Shown: positions 17,411 through 25,617 of the stretch, piece by piece
How the letters are laid out: each line of letters begins with the position of its first letter
Position numbering within the stretch: the first letter of the stretch is position 1
Assembly: GCA_023265455.1 (NCBI GenBank)
Contig: JAHFTQ010000002.1
Span: 124,001 to 188,000 of the forward strand
Origin: Parachlamydiales bacterium
Lineage (GTDB): Bacteria > Chlamydiota > Chlamydiia > Chlamydiales > Rhabdochlamydiaceae
Direction: 5' to 3'
DNA: 64,000 nt
Made by a program: the position numbers and the translations under genes
Notes under the pieces: generated by a model
The model's input: the letters and a program-made list of their open reading frames with translations, nothing else
Told to the model about the DNA's origin: nothing
Database searches by the model: none

Positions 17411-18157
17411 TCACTTGGGGGTTGAATAAATTTGATGACGAATTTTTGTTTCCCATTCCTTAATGTAGGCAAGAAGCACTTCTAAGCTGGGTTTTGAAGC
17501 CAGAAACGTAAGTGATTCAGGCTGGCTTGCTAAATGAGCCAGCTTAGATAATAAATGCAAATGGGTTTTATCTGAAGAAGAAAAGAGAAAAAATAAAGTA
17601 TGAACAGGCTGTCCATCCATAGCGCCAAAGTCAATAGGCTTCTCAGGAAAAACTGTAATGATCGCATCAGAGCCTGGTAATTCCAAAATGATATCCCGAG
17701 GATGTGGAACAGCAATGCCGAAATTCAGTGCCGTTGACATCAACGCTTCACGATCCAGAAGAAGCTCTACCGCAACGTCTGGATCTAGGCCTAGACGAGA
17801 GGCAGACTTTTGCATCACAGCCTGAATAAGCTGCTTTTTATTTTTGGAAGGGATATCAATCACCGCACCCCCTTTATGCATGGCGCGATAAAGACTAAAT
17901 TGCTGAGTCCCCCCCCGTCCTAATCCTGTATCTTCACTGGTGGGGGTAGGATAGATTTGCTTTTCTTCGAAAGGAGAAAAGCCGTCTTTGCTCAAATTAA
18001 GTTTGCACTTGAGCATCCAATCTTCGATCTCTCCACGACTAAAGCGGTATTGGCGATTCAACTGATACGCGGGTATTTTGCCATCTTTTAGCCAACGCCT
18101 GACCGTTGTTTCAGAAACGTTTAGCAACTGCGCAACATCTTTAATTTTCAAATCCAC
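17411..18157 (-). CDS. ptsN: EIIA-Ntr protein with N-terminal helix-turn-helix
   Basis: A 248-residue two-domain protein. Residues 1-50 are a MerR/excisionase-type DNA-binding domain (DVAQLLNVSETTVRRWLKDG, then IPAYQLNRQYRFSRGEI). The C-terminal half is a PTS IIA domain of the nitrogen type with the phospho-accepting histidine in GIAVPHPRD. Chlamydiae are known to carry two ptsN genes, one fused to an HTH in this way. It likely couples phosphorylation by PtsP/PtsO (NPr) to DNA binding rather than to sugar transport. It lies 21 nt downstream of the second ptsN and just upstream of the permease, which may be a target or co-regulated. Confidence 0.88.
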   Translation of the reverse strand: MDLKIKDVAQLLNVSETTVRRWLKDGKIPAYQLNRQYRFSRGEIEDWMLKCKLNLSKDGFSPFEEKQIYPTPTSEDTGLGRGGTQQFSLYRAMHKGGAVIDIPSKNKKQLIQAVMQKSASRLGLDPDVAVELLLDREALMSTALNFGIAVPHPRDIILELPGSDAIITVFPEKPIDFGAMDGQPVHTLFFLFSSSDKTHLHLLSKLAHLASQPESLTFLASKPSLEVLLAYIKEWETKIRHQIYSTPK

Positions 18158-18178
18158 AATTCCCCCTTGAGAGAGTCC

Positions 18179-18745
18179 CTAACATGCTTTAAAAAGATCG
18201 ATAACTTGCCGAGCTGACGTCGCTTTGAGAAGGGCTTTTCTACGTTCGACATCTTTGATTGCCAGGGTTAACTTAGACAAAATATTTAAATACTCTGTCT
18301 GCTTATTATCAGGCCCCCCGATCATAAAAATCAAATGAACTTGTGAACCATCTAGAGAATACCACTCAATTCCACGCCCCCCTTGAATCCCAATGACAAT
18401 AAAAAAGTCGTCATAGCCCTCTAATTTTGCGTGCGGGATGGCAACCCCCAGGCCGATTCCTGTCGAGACAATCTTCTCCCGATCTAAAATCGCCTTATGA
18501 AACGGCTCTTTGCCCTTCAGCTTATGTGCCCCCTCCAACGCCTCAATCAAAGCCTCAATCGCTTCCACTTGAGTTTGGACATCTAAAAAGACCACCAACC
18601 TATCATCTAAATATTCAGCCAGGGACATAGGCCCGTCCTTTTTCAAAAATTGACGAAGAAATTTCAGAAGTTTTTTAGGATCAAAAAAATCCTTGAATCC
18701 TCTTTTTCCACTATTGAAGCTCCAGCTTCCTTGGACAACTGTCAT
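18179..18745 (-). CDS. ptsN: EIIA-Ntr phosphocarrier
   Basis: A 188-residue PTS IIA-Ntr protein, with about 40 extra N-terminal residues before the core. The phospho-histidine sits in GIGLGVAIPHAKLEG; VHLIFMIGGPD and the C-terminal LLKATSARQVIDLF are typical. It accepts phosphate from NPr and usually regulates potassium transport, nitrogen or stress responses. Together with the HTH-fused paralogue downstream it makes a regulatory pair. No sugar-specific PTS permease is in the window. The ATG has no clear ribosome site. The ptsN-ptsN-dut-accD order matches Chlamydia. Confidence 0.9.
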   Translation of the reverse strand: MTVVQGSWSFNSGKRGFKDFFDPKKLLKFLRQFLKKDGPMSLAEYLDDRLVVFLDVQTQVEAIEALIEALEGAHKLKGKEPFHKAILDREKIVSTGIGLGVAIPHAKLEGYDDFFIVIGIQGGRGIEWYSLDGSQVHLIFMIGGPDNKQTEYLNILSKLTLAIKDVERRKALLKATSARQVIDLFKAC

Positions 18746-18829
18746 GGTTTACACTAAACTCGGAGTTGTAAAGATTCTAACCTTCTATTCGCAAGTCTAT
18801 CCAAACCTTGTCATTTTTTACACCAAAAA

Positions 18830-19279
18830 TTAAAGACCTGTATGACCAAAGCCCCCAGAACCTCTTGTCGTGGCTGTCAAACTCTCTTCCACCACAAACT
18901 CCGCCGTATAAACAGGAGCGATGACGATTTGAGCGATGCGCATCCCCGGCGTAACCGTGAATGGCTGCTGACCATGGTTAATCAAAATAATCCCCAGTTC
19001 TCCCCGATAATCGGCATCAATTGTGCCTGGAGAGTTCAAAACAGTGACGCCATGCTTGAAGGCCAGTCCGCTACGGGGCCTGACCTGAATTTCAAATCCT
19101 TCCGGAATGGCAAACTTAAGTCCTGTCGGAATCAAAGCCGACTGCCCCGGCTGTAAAATAACTTCCCCAGCTAAATGAGCTTTAACATCCGCTCCAGCGG
19201 CCAGCTCTGAAGAGTAAACCGGAAGATCGACTCCCTCTGCTGCAATGGTGGGGACATGGACACGGTGATTTTTTGACAT
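18830..19279 (-). CDS. dut: Deoxyuridine triphosphatase (dUTPase)
   Basis: A 149-residue trimeric dUTPase that hydrolyses dUTP to dUMP, keeping uracil out of DNA and feeding thymidylate synthesis. All five family motifs are visible: AGADVKAH (1), [11 protein letters not shown] (2), [12 protein letters not shown] with the catalytic aspartate (3), RIAQIVI (4) and the C-terminal [10 protein letters not shown] arm (5). The start codon and its AGG ribosome site lie inside one arm of a large palindrome (19278-19442), an unusual arrangement that could limit translation of readthrough mRNA. Confidence 0.97.
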   Translation of the reverse strand: MSKNHRVHVPTIAAEGVDLPVYSSELAAGADVKAHLAGEVILQPGQSALIPTGLKFAIPEGFEIQVRPRSGLAFKHGVTVLNSPGTIDADYRGELGIILINHGQQPFTVTPGMRIAQIVIAPVYTAEFVVEESLTATTRGSGGFGHTGL

Positions 19280-19442
19280 GAACCTATCTCACTATTGTAA
19301 ATATGGGATTTTTGAAGGATTTTTTCGTTTTTTTCAAAGCCGCTTCGCAGGACATACTTGAATAATTAGGCCAAGAAGCGGCTTTGGAAAGAACGGAAAA
19401 AGACTCGAAAAGCACATGTTTAGAATAGTGAGATAGGTTCAT
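19278..19442. repeat. Large palindrome reaching into the dut start codon
   Basis: Arms 19278-19346 and 19375-19442 are inverted repeats of 69 and 68 bp with a 28-bp loop. The outer 19 bp (ATGAACCTATCTCACTATT) and the inner 11 bp (AAAGCCGCTTC) are perfect; the middle is imperfect. The left arm includes the dut start codon and its AGG. There is no sequence similarity to the other palindromes in the window. Between its end and the next gene (19443-19469) there is only a small ACTCC...GGAGT dyad. Confidence 0.85.
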
Positions 19443-19469
19443 TAGAGACTCCTGATTCCACGGAGTATA

Positions 19470-20609
19470 CTACTTTTTCAATAATGCGTTAACTTTTTGA
19501 GCTAAAAATGTAGGATTTTGCAATTCCACTGTAGGATGATCAGGCACTCCAATGAACACCTTGTTATGCTTGGGACACTTATCATCTTCCAACAACGCCT
19601 TAGCCAATGTTGCTTTAGCTTTTAGCATGCCATCATCTCTAATTTTCGAACTCTCTTTCAGTTCTTCATAACTTTCAACATTGGCGGCTTGTAGGATAAT
19701 TTCTGGAGCCTGTAATTGCTTTGAAGAATCTGCAGGGTTTCCAAAAGGCATCACCCACTGTCGTATTTTGTTGAGGGTGGGGGGCAATAATAAGTCCCAA
19801 TAGGAAAAAGTTTTGTTCTTAACAAATACATATCTCACATCTTTTTTCAATTCATGAGTTTTTAAGACATCAGCTTGAACGACCCCTTCAAATCTATAAC
19901 TATATCCAACAATTTCCTGAGCCCCTATTCCTTTTTTCTGATCTTCTAAAAATGCAAGCATCACACGGTAAGCTTTTGTAGGATTTCCCAGCTCAGGGTA
20001 ATTAAATATCACTGCGTTGCCCTGAACTTCACTCAAAAGCTGCATGAAACTTCGGTTGGAGGTCAATTTATCTTCATAACCCGTCGCTAATACCCACCTT
20101 CCATTATTCAAAGTGGAAGCACGCCCTACAAGGGTTGCATCGACTTTATCTCCATTGACCTCAACGGTAATCCGTTTGTACTTCCAATCACCTTCTAAAG
20201 GAATTTTTGCCCTTAATGAGTTAGCCTGCCATCTAATCTTCTTCAGAACCAGTATGGGGGAAAGCCATACAATTGCTAAAGCCTGTGTTATAAGTAGATT
20301 GCGTACACTGTTTCTTCTTCCGTTTGCTACGACTCGGAAGAGGAGGGCTAATGAGAACATACCCACTATAGCCGTTCCGACCACCACTTTAAGCACAACC
20401 AGCTTATCCCATGCTATTTCTTTAACTTTATCGTCAACCTTCGCTATATAATGAGCAGGCAGAGGCGCAGCCTGGGCAAAATCTCGCCGGGTCGTTTCAA
20501 GATAATCAGGTTGGTTGTAAAAGGCCTTAGGCCCCTCTAACATCTCTCGAAAGGGAGAACTATTTTCTCGATCAAGAACAGCAGAAGAATCGACAGCGGC
20601 TATACTCAT
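19470..20609 (-). CDS. Degenerate CHLPS/DUF818 alpha/beta-hydrolase-like membrane protein
   Basis: A 379-residue protein with two membrane helices (about 69-93 and 104-123) and a C-terminal domain resembling the chlamydia-specific CHLPS (DUF818) alpha/beta-hydrolase family: VNGDKVDATLVGRAST, NNGRWVLATG, AVIFNYPELG and GIGAQEIVGYS. Family members I recall carry GYGHSIGG as nucleophile elbow; here the aligned segment is GYSYRFEG (235-242), replacing the nucleophile serine by R239 and losing the glycines. It is therefore probably not a hydrolase. AGAGGT precedes the ATG by 6 nt. Family membership is from memory of motifs and should be treated as likely, not certain. Confidence 0.65.
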   Translation of the reverse strand: MSIAAVDSSAVLDRENSSPFREMLEGPKAFYNQPDYLETTRRDFAQAAPLPAHYIAKVDDKVKEIAWDKLVVLKVVVGTAIVGMFSLALLFRVVANGRRNSVRNLLITQALAIVWLSPILVLKKIRWQANSLRAKIPLEGDWKYKRITVEVNGDKVDATLVGRASTLNNGRWVLATGYEDKLTSNRSFMQLLSEVQGNAVIFNYPELGNPTKAYRVMLAFLEDQKKGIGAQEIVGYSYRFEGVVQADVLKTHELKKDVRYVFVKNKTFSYWDLLLPPTLNKIRQWVMPFGNPADSSKQLQAPEIILQAANVESYEELKESSKIRDDGMLKAKATLAKALLEDDKCPKHNKVFIGVPDHPTVELQNPTFLAQKVNALLKK

Positions 20610-20618
20610 AAAAAACCT

Positions 20619-21578
20619 CTAATCTTTGGAATCTACAGCCAGCTCAGGATCTGCCATTGCGAGCAGTTGCTTGAGTTTTTGAGGAAGTTTGCCAAGTGAA
20701 GCCTCATCGATGGACCGATCAAGACTAAACCGTCGCTCATTGGAGATGAGCAGCTTTAGCAAGGCGGAAAGTTTATCTTTCAGCACATGGCGTGCCACAA
20801 TACAGTCGACCATCCCCTTTTCAATTAAAAACTCTGATTTTTGAGCTTTGGGAGGAAGTTTTTGACCGATCGTCTGTTCAACAACGCGGGGCCCCGCAAA
20901 TCCAATCAACGCATCAGGCTCTGCAATAATCACATCTCCTAAAGAGGCAAATGACGCTGTGATTCCTCCCAAAGTAGGGTTCGTTAGCACAGAAATGTAA
21001 GGAAGCCCTTTTTCATGAAGCTTTGCTAAAGCCGCAGACGTTTTGGCCATCTGCATAAGAGATAAGACCGATTCTTGCATACGAGCTCCACCCGATGCTG
21101 AAACAAGCACAACAGGAAGCTGGTGAGCTATGGCGTATTCAATCAAAGAAGTGATCCTTTCTCCTACAACAGAGCCCATCGATCCTCCCATAAAGCTAAA
21201 ATCGAGAACTCCCAAAGCCACAGAAACTTCGTTAATTCGGCAAGTTCCCACAATGATCGCTTCGTCTCTACCTGTCGTAGAAGAGGCCCTAGCTAACCGG
21301 TCTGTATAGGCTTCTGTATCGGTAAATTTCAACGGATCTAACGGTTTAAACTCTTGGAACTTCTCTTCGAAAGACCCTTCATCCGCAAGCAATTGGATCC
21401 TCTGCAGACCGCTGAGGCGGTAGTGGTGGTCGCACTTGGGGCAGCAATGCCGATTTTCTTGAAGCTGATTAGCATGAATGAGTTCATTGCAATGCACACA
21501 CTTAACCCACCCGCTATAACCATCTTTTTTCGTGGTCTGGATCTTGATTTTCGGCTTACCTCTTGAAAACAGTCCCAT
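20619..21578 (-). CDS. accD: Acetyl-CoA carboxylase carboxyltransferase subunit beta
   Basis: A 319-residue subunit of the carboxyltransferase that, with AccA, moves CO2 from biotin to acetyl-CoA to make malonyl-CoA for fatty-acid synthesis. The N-terminal four-cysteine zinc finger (CVHC...CPKC, residues about 28-50) is followed by a crotonase-fold core with SASGGARMQESVLSLMQ and TNPTLGGITASFA forming the oxyanion pocket. GAGAGG lies 5 nt before the ATG and a perfect TATAAT lies just upstream. A 9-nt gap to the following hydrolase-like gene suggests cotranscription. Confidence 0.96.
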   Translation of the reverse strand: MGLFSRGKPKIKIQTTKKDGYSGWVKCVHCNELIHANQLQENRHCCPKCDHHYRLSGLQRIQLLADEGSFEEKFQEFKPLDPLKFTDTEAYTDRLARASSTTGRDEAIIVGTCRINEVSVALGVLDFSFMGGSMGSVVGERITSLIEYAIAHQLPVVLVSASGGARMQESVLSLMQMAKTSAALAKLHEKGLPYISVLTNPTLGGITASFASLGDVIIAEPDALIGFAGPRVVEQTIGQKLPPKAQKSEFLIEKGMVDCIVARHVLKDKLSALLKLLISNERRFSLDRSIDEASLGKLPQKLKQLLAMADPELAVDSKD

Positions 21579-21604
21579 CTAGCCTCTCTCTTAAAATTCT
21601 TCTT

Positions 21605-21632
21605 ATTATACCAAATTTTACAATAAAAAACG
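21605..21632 (-). promoter_or_regulatory. Promoter of accD with consensus -10
   Basis: Read leftward, TATAAT occupies 21610-21605, about 27 bp before the accD ATG, with a T-rich -35 region (GTTTTT) about 16 bp further upstream. The match to the -10 consensus is exact; the -35 is weak. It lies in the gap between the sod stop and accD. Confidence 0.5.
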
Positions 21633-21635
21633 ATC

Positions 21636-22241
21636 TTATTTAGATTTCAAAAACCTTTCTTCGACATCTTTCCAATGGACCACTTTCCAAATATTTTTTA
21701 CATATTCAGCACGGACATTCTTATACTGCAGATAATAAGCATGTTCCCATACATCGATCCCTAAAAGAGGGACAACCCCTAAAGTACTTAAAGGATCTTG
21801 ATTCGCACAAGAAGCAATGACAAGTTCTTTTTTTAAAGGATCAAAACCGAGCCAAGCCCAGCCAGATCCTTGAATTCCCACTGCCATACTACTTAATTTT
21901 TCAATGAACAGATCGATAGAGCCAAAACGGGTCTGGAGCGCCCCAGCCAGCTCCCCTTTAGGAAGCTCTCCTCCCCCTTTGCCGATAGGAGCTAAATTCG
22001 TCCAGAAAATCGAATGGTTAACATGGCCGCCCCCGTTAAATTTGATCGCGCTTTGCAAAGCGATCATGGCCGCGACATCTTGCTTTTTTTCAGCCTCTGC
22101 GTACTTTTCTAAAGCCGCATTCAGATTATTGACATACGCTTGATGGTGCTTCGTATAATGCAGCTCCATAATCTGCCCTGAAATGACAGGTTCTAAGGCT
22201 CCAAAATCATAAGGCATTTGAGGTAGCTCGTATTTTGCCAT
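21636..22241 (-). CDS. sodA: Superoxide dismutase, Fe/Mn family
   Basis: A 201-residue Fe/Mn superoxide dismutase converting superoxide to peroxide and oxygen. Metal ligands are in place: H28 in [12 protein letters not shown], the NHSIFW histidine, and the aspartate and histidine in [15 protein letters not shown]. Manganese versus iron cannot be settled by eye; chlamydial homologues are usually annotated Mn type (sodM). AGGAGA 6 nt before the ATG gives a strong start. It sits between hemD and accD as in Chlamydia. Confidence 0.95.
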   Translation of the reverse strand: MAKYELPQMPYDFGALEPVISGQIMELHYTKHHQAYVNNLNAALEKYAEAEKKQDVAAMIALQSAIKFNGGGHVNHSIFWTNLAPIGKGGGELPKGELAGALQTRFGSIDLFIEKLSSMAVGIQGSGWAWLGFDPLKKELVIASCANQDPLSTLGVVPLLGIDVWEHAYYLQYKNVRAEYVKNIWKVVHWKDVEERFLKSK

Positions 22242-22291
22242 GAAAATCTCCTGTTTGTTCCAAGGAACTTAACAGAAGGGGGTGATACAAC

Positions 22292-22927
22292 TCAAGAGGC
22301 ACTTTTTTGTGCTTTTTCAAATTCGAGATGCTCTAAAAGCTCAGCTTCAGTCACAGGACCGATGCAGGTGAGTTTTTTATCCGGAGGGATCTGACCAAAG
22401 GCAGCAATAAAGGCTCGCACCGTCGAAGGGCTGGTAAAGATAATCTCATCAATGAGATTTAGATCAGGAACAGGAAGAGGCTTCTGAAACACCGTCGTAT
22501 AAAGATCCCAAACCTGATATCGAATCTGCTGCTCAATCAAAAAATTCTCTAGAGGTTTGCGCGCTAAGGCCGAGCGGGGATAAAGAATATAGGCACCTTT
22601 CAAATCAAGGGTGCGAAGCAGCTCAATCATCCCTTCTTGAGTCTCAGTTTCAGCAATACCTAAAGGACGAAGGCCGACTTGCAACAGTTGCGCTGCTGTC
22701 TTTTGTCCAATTGCCAGAAGTTGTTTTTGATGCAGAGATCTACCCGATTGCAAAAAAATCTTCACGCCATTTTTGCTTGTAAAAATCACATGAGTAAAAT
22801 TTGGAAAATTGTCCCATAGGTGCGGAGCGATTTCTAGAGGGACCGTGCGAATGACAGGGTAGTGAAGAGCCTGTAAATCCGCAGGAAGATCAATGCCTAA
22901 ATAGAGCTTGCGCATGTGTCCAGACAA
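22292..22927 (-). CDS. hemD: Uroporphyrinogen-III synthase
   Basis: A 211-residue protein, shorter than the usual 240-250, with the HemD bilobed pattern: FTHVIFTSKNGVKIFLQ in the first lobe, LLAIGQKTAAQLLQ in the linker, YPRSALARKPLENFL and EIIFTSPSTVRAFIAAFG in the second, and LTCIGPVTEAELL at the end. It closes hydroxymethylbilane to uroporphyrinogen III. The frame overlaps the end of hemC by 31 nt; a second ATG 12 nt in (MRKLYLG) is an alternative. Directly following hemC makes the assignment secure despite low conservation of this family. Confidence 0.85.
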   Translation of the reverse strand: MSGHMRKLYLGIDLPADLQALHYPVIRTVPLEIAPHLWDNFPNFTHVIFTSKNGVKIFLQSGRSLHQKQLLAIGQKTAAQLLQVGLRPLGIAETETQEGMIELLRTLDLKGAYILYPRSALARKPLENFLIEQQIRYQVWDLYTTVFQKPLPVPDLNLIDEIIFTSPSTVRAFIAAFGQIPPDKKLTCIGPVTEAELLEHLEFEKAQKSAS

Positions 22928-23574
22928 GTCAATAAATCTCTCATGACAATATCAGTTTCCAAGGCCACGATCGCAAGCTGACCTTGGAATGCCGCCGTCT
23001 CACCCGGAAGCTTCTTACGCTTGCGATGAGTTAGCCCTAACCGAATCAACGCAGCCTCTGCCATCACAACTCCATCGACTTTGCCAGCGTCGAGAAGCGC
23101 TAGCCTTTCTTCAATGGTCCCTCGGATATCTACACACTGAAAATGGGGATTTAAAGTCAGAAGTATCTCTTCACGACGAAGAGAAGAAGTTCCGATCACG
23201 GCCGTTTGGGGCAAAGGATCTTGATTGTAGACGAGCACATCGGAAGAATCCACACCTTGAGTCAAGGCAATCACTTTAAGGCCTGCAGCCAAGGGATCAG
23301 GAAGATCTTTGGCAGAGTGGATCGCAATCCGAAACTCTCCTCTCAGTTGCCTCTGGTCAACTTCACGGGTGAAAAAATCGGTCTTATCGAGGAGCCGCAG
23401 CGAGGTTGTTTTATCTTGATCTCCCCGAGTTGTGACCCAAATGGGATGAAACCGGACATGGGGATGGACCTGGATGAGTTCGCGATGAACTTCCCACACT
23501 TGAGCTTGGGAAAGAGGCGAGCCGCGCGCACCTACAAAAATATCAAGAGAGGAGTTTTCGGATGGCATCATCAA
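22897..23574 (-). CDS. hemC: Porphobilinogen deaminase lacking the C-terminal domain
   Basis: A 225-residue hydroxymethylbilane synthase. Domains 1 and 2 are clear: GARGSPLSQAQVWEV, IHSAKDLP with active-site residues, IGTSSLRREEIL and DIRGTIEERLALLD. The protein ends shortly after QGQLAIVALETD, about 80 residues before the usual end, so the third domain with the cysteine that binds the dipyrromethane cofactor is missing. Chlamydial HemC proteins are known to be short. Two cysteines near the end (LLTCLDTCASS) are the only late ones. It overlaps radA by 32 nt upstream and hemD by 31 nt downstream, so it is part of one compact operon. Confidence 0.93.
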   Translation of the reverse strand: MMMPSENSSLDIFVGARGSPLSQAQVWEVHRELIQVHPHVRFHPIWVTTRGDQDKTTSLRLLDKTDFFTREVDQRQLRGEFRIAIHSAKDLPDPLAAGLKVIALTQGVDSSDVLVYNQDPLPQTAVIGTSSLRREEILLTLNPHFQCVDIRGTIEERLALLDAGKVDGVVMAEAALIRLGLTHRKRKKLPGETAAFQGQLAIVALETDIVMRDLLTCLDTCASSI

Positions 23575-24898
23575 CTCGTTCGACTCCGATTAGCTCAATG
23601 TCTTGAGAGGCAAGCCCTTTAAGATTACGCTCGGGAAGAACGCACCTTCGAAATCCCATAATACGCGCCTCTTTGAGCCGCTGCTCAACGCGCGGAATAC
23701 TGCGAACTTCTCCTCCTAGACCTACTTCTCCCATCACAACGGTATCAGAATTGATTGACCGATTAGAAAAGGACGACGCAATCGCCATGATGATCGCTAA
23801 GTCGATGCCAGGTTCGACAATTTTTAACCCTCCAGCAACGGAGACAAAAACGTCATTGCGATGAAGGGTGTATCCCATCCGTTTTTCAAGAACAGCTAAA
23901 AGAAGTGTCAGCCGATTTTGATCAAGACCCGATGAACGACGGGTCGATGTCGCAAACGCCGATGCAGCGACAAGGGCTTGGATTTCAATTAACAGAGGGC
24001 GGCTTCCTTCTAAGGCAGGAACGACTGCAGAGCCGGGAGACTCTTTCAGACGCTCCGCTAGGAATGCCTGTGAAGGGTTCTCAATTTCTTTGAGTCCCTC
24101 CGCATGCATTTGAAAGAGTACAATATCGTCTGTAGGCCCAAAACGGTTTTTTACAGCGCGCAAAATCCGGTAACCTTGTTGCCGGTCTCCCTCAAACTCT
24201 AACACCGTGTCGACAATATGCTCTAACACACGAGGACCTGCAATTTCTCCACTTTTTGTCACGTGTCCAATTAAAAAAGTGCAGATGCCCAGCTTTTTAG
24301 CGAGATGCATGAACGACGTGGCCAGCTCACGCACTTGCGTGACAGATCCCGGAGCCGAGGCAATTTCACTTTTATAAAGAATTTGAATCGAATCTACGAT
24401 GAGCGCTTGAGGATTCAGCCGATCGATATGCGTCTGAATCTGCTCGAAGTTTGTCTCACTGTAGAAGAAAAGATTGTCAGTCGCTACTTGAAGCCGACGA
24501 GCTCTCAGCGCTGTCTGTTCAACCGACTCTTCTCCGCAAACATACAAAACCGTGAGCCCCTGACGTGCGAGCTGGTCTGCGAGGTGTAACATGAGGGTCG
24601 ATTTCCCAACGCCGGGATCTCCGGCTAGCAGACTCAAAGAACCTACAACCCATCCTCCGCCGACTAATCGATCACACTGGGAAAATCCTGTCAGATATCT
24701 CTTAGAGTCACTCTCCTTGACCTGATCGAGTTTAACAGGCTGCGATGCCATGGGTGCACGGATATCGATATGTCTTGGAGTCGCTTCGACCTCTTCAACA
24801 AACGTGTTCCATTGCTGGCAAGCCGAACAGCTCCCCGTCCATTTTGTCTGACGGCTGCCGCATTCTTGACAAATCCAGATAGTTTTAACTTTACCCAT
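23543..24898 (-). CDS. radA: DNA repair protein RadA
   Basis: A 451-residue RadA (Sms). An N-terminal zinc finger (CQECGSRQTKWTGSCSAC), a RecA-like core with Walker A GDPGVGKST near residue 95, the RadA-specific KNRFG motif, and a C-terminal Lon-like domain (VGLGGEVRSIPRVEQRLKEA) are all present. It is a hexameric helicase-like ATPase promoting branch migration in recombinational repair. It overlaps rnc by 8 nt and hemC by 32 nt. Length is normal. Confidence 0.97.
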   Translation of the reverse strand: MGKVKTIWICQECGSRQTKWTGSCSACQQWNTFVEEVEATPRHIDIRAPMASQPVKLDQVKESDSKRYLTGFSQCDRLVGGGWVVGSLSLLAGDPGVGKSTLMLHLADQLARQGLTVLYVCGEESVEQTALRARRLQVATDNLFFYSETNFEQIQTHIDRLNPQALIVDSIQILYKSEIASAPGSVTQVRELATSFMHLAKKLGICTFLIGHVTKSGEIAGPRVLEHIVDTVLEFEGDRQQGYRILRAVKNRFGPTDDIVLFQMHAEGLKEIENPSQAFLAERLKESPGSAVVPALEGSRPLLIEIQALVAASAFATSTRRSSGLDQNRLTLLLAVLEKRMGYTLHRNDVFVSVAGGLKIVEPGIDLAIIMAIASSFSNRSINSDTVVMGEVGLGGEVRSIPRVEQRLKEARIMGFRRCVLPERNLKGLASQDIELIGVERVDDAIRKLLS

Positions 24899-25592
24899 GG
24901 GATAAATTGCTCAGAGCATTTTGGGCTGCAGCCTGCTCAGCCTCTTTTTTCGAAGAGCCGCTGCCTTGGCCTACCTCTTGATCATTTAAAAACGCAGCAA
25001 TCAAAAACATTTTACTATGGTCAGGGCCCATTTCACTCACGACCTTGTAAACAGGAGGCTTCTGATATTTTTTTTGAGAATAGTCTTGAAGCTCGGCTTT
25101 CCAATTCCGCGCAGGACTCTCTAAAATATTTTGAATCTCCTTTTCGAAATGGATCCAAAAAACCCGTTTGGCCTCTCCGATTCCTCCATCGAGATAAAGA
25201 GCCCCAATTAGCGCTTCAAATAAATCGGCTAAAATCGTCTCCCTACCACGTCCTTCATTGGCCCTCTCGCCTTTGCCCAGCAAGACAAAAGGCGCAAGAC
25301 CTAGCTGCACCAAAAATTTTGCACAGCTACTCGCCTCTACTAAATGAGCTCTGAACCGGGAGAGCTCCCCTTCAGCCTGCATCGGTAAGTGATGATAAAG
25401 GTAATCGGAAATCAGCAGCCCCAAAATAGAGTCTCCTAAGAACTCCAGCCGCTCGTTATGCTCTTCAACCAGGTCACGATGTTCATTGTAAAAAGATCGA
25501 TGAACAAACGCCTGTGCAAGTAATTTTTTGTTTTTAAACCAGTAACCTAATCGGTCCTCGACCTCAGAAAGCTGGGGAATTAATTCTCTCAT
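24891..25592 (-). CDS. rnc: Ribonuclease III
   Basis: A 233-residue RNase III that cleaves double-stranded RNA in rRNA and mRNA maturation. The signature HNERLEFLGDSILGLLIS holds the catalytic acidic residues; a second acidic site lies at ADLFEALIGALYLDGG. The C-terminal 70 residues form a dsRNA-binding domain ending GSGSSKKEAEQAAAQNAL. A GTG further up (25634) would overlap the divergent dapL; I prefer the ATG at 25592, leaving 25 bp between the two starts. Neither start has a clear ribosome site. Long palindromic transcripts elsewhere in this window would be natural substrates. Confidence 0.95.
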   Translation of the reverse strand: MRELIPQLSEVEDRLGYWFKNKKLLAQAFVHRSFYNEHRDLVEEHNERLEFLGDSILGLLISDYLYHHLPMQAEGELSRFRAHLVEASSCAKFLVQLGLAPFVLLGKGERANEGRGRETILADLFEALIGALYLDGGIGEAKRVFWIHFEKEIQNILESPARNWKAELQDYSQKKYQKPPVYKVVSEMGPDHSKMFLIAAFLNDQEVGQGSGSSKKEAEQAAAQNALSNLSHG

Positions 25593-25617
25593 ATAGTACA
25601 CTACTATAACAACTTTT

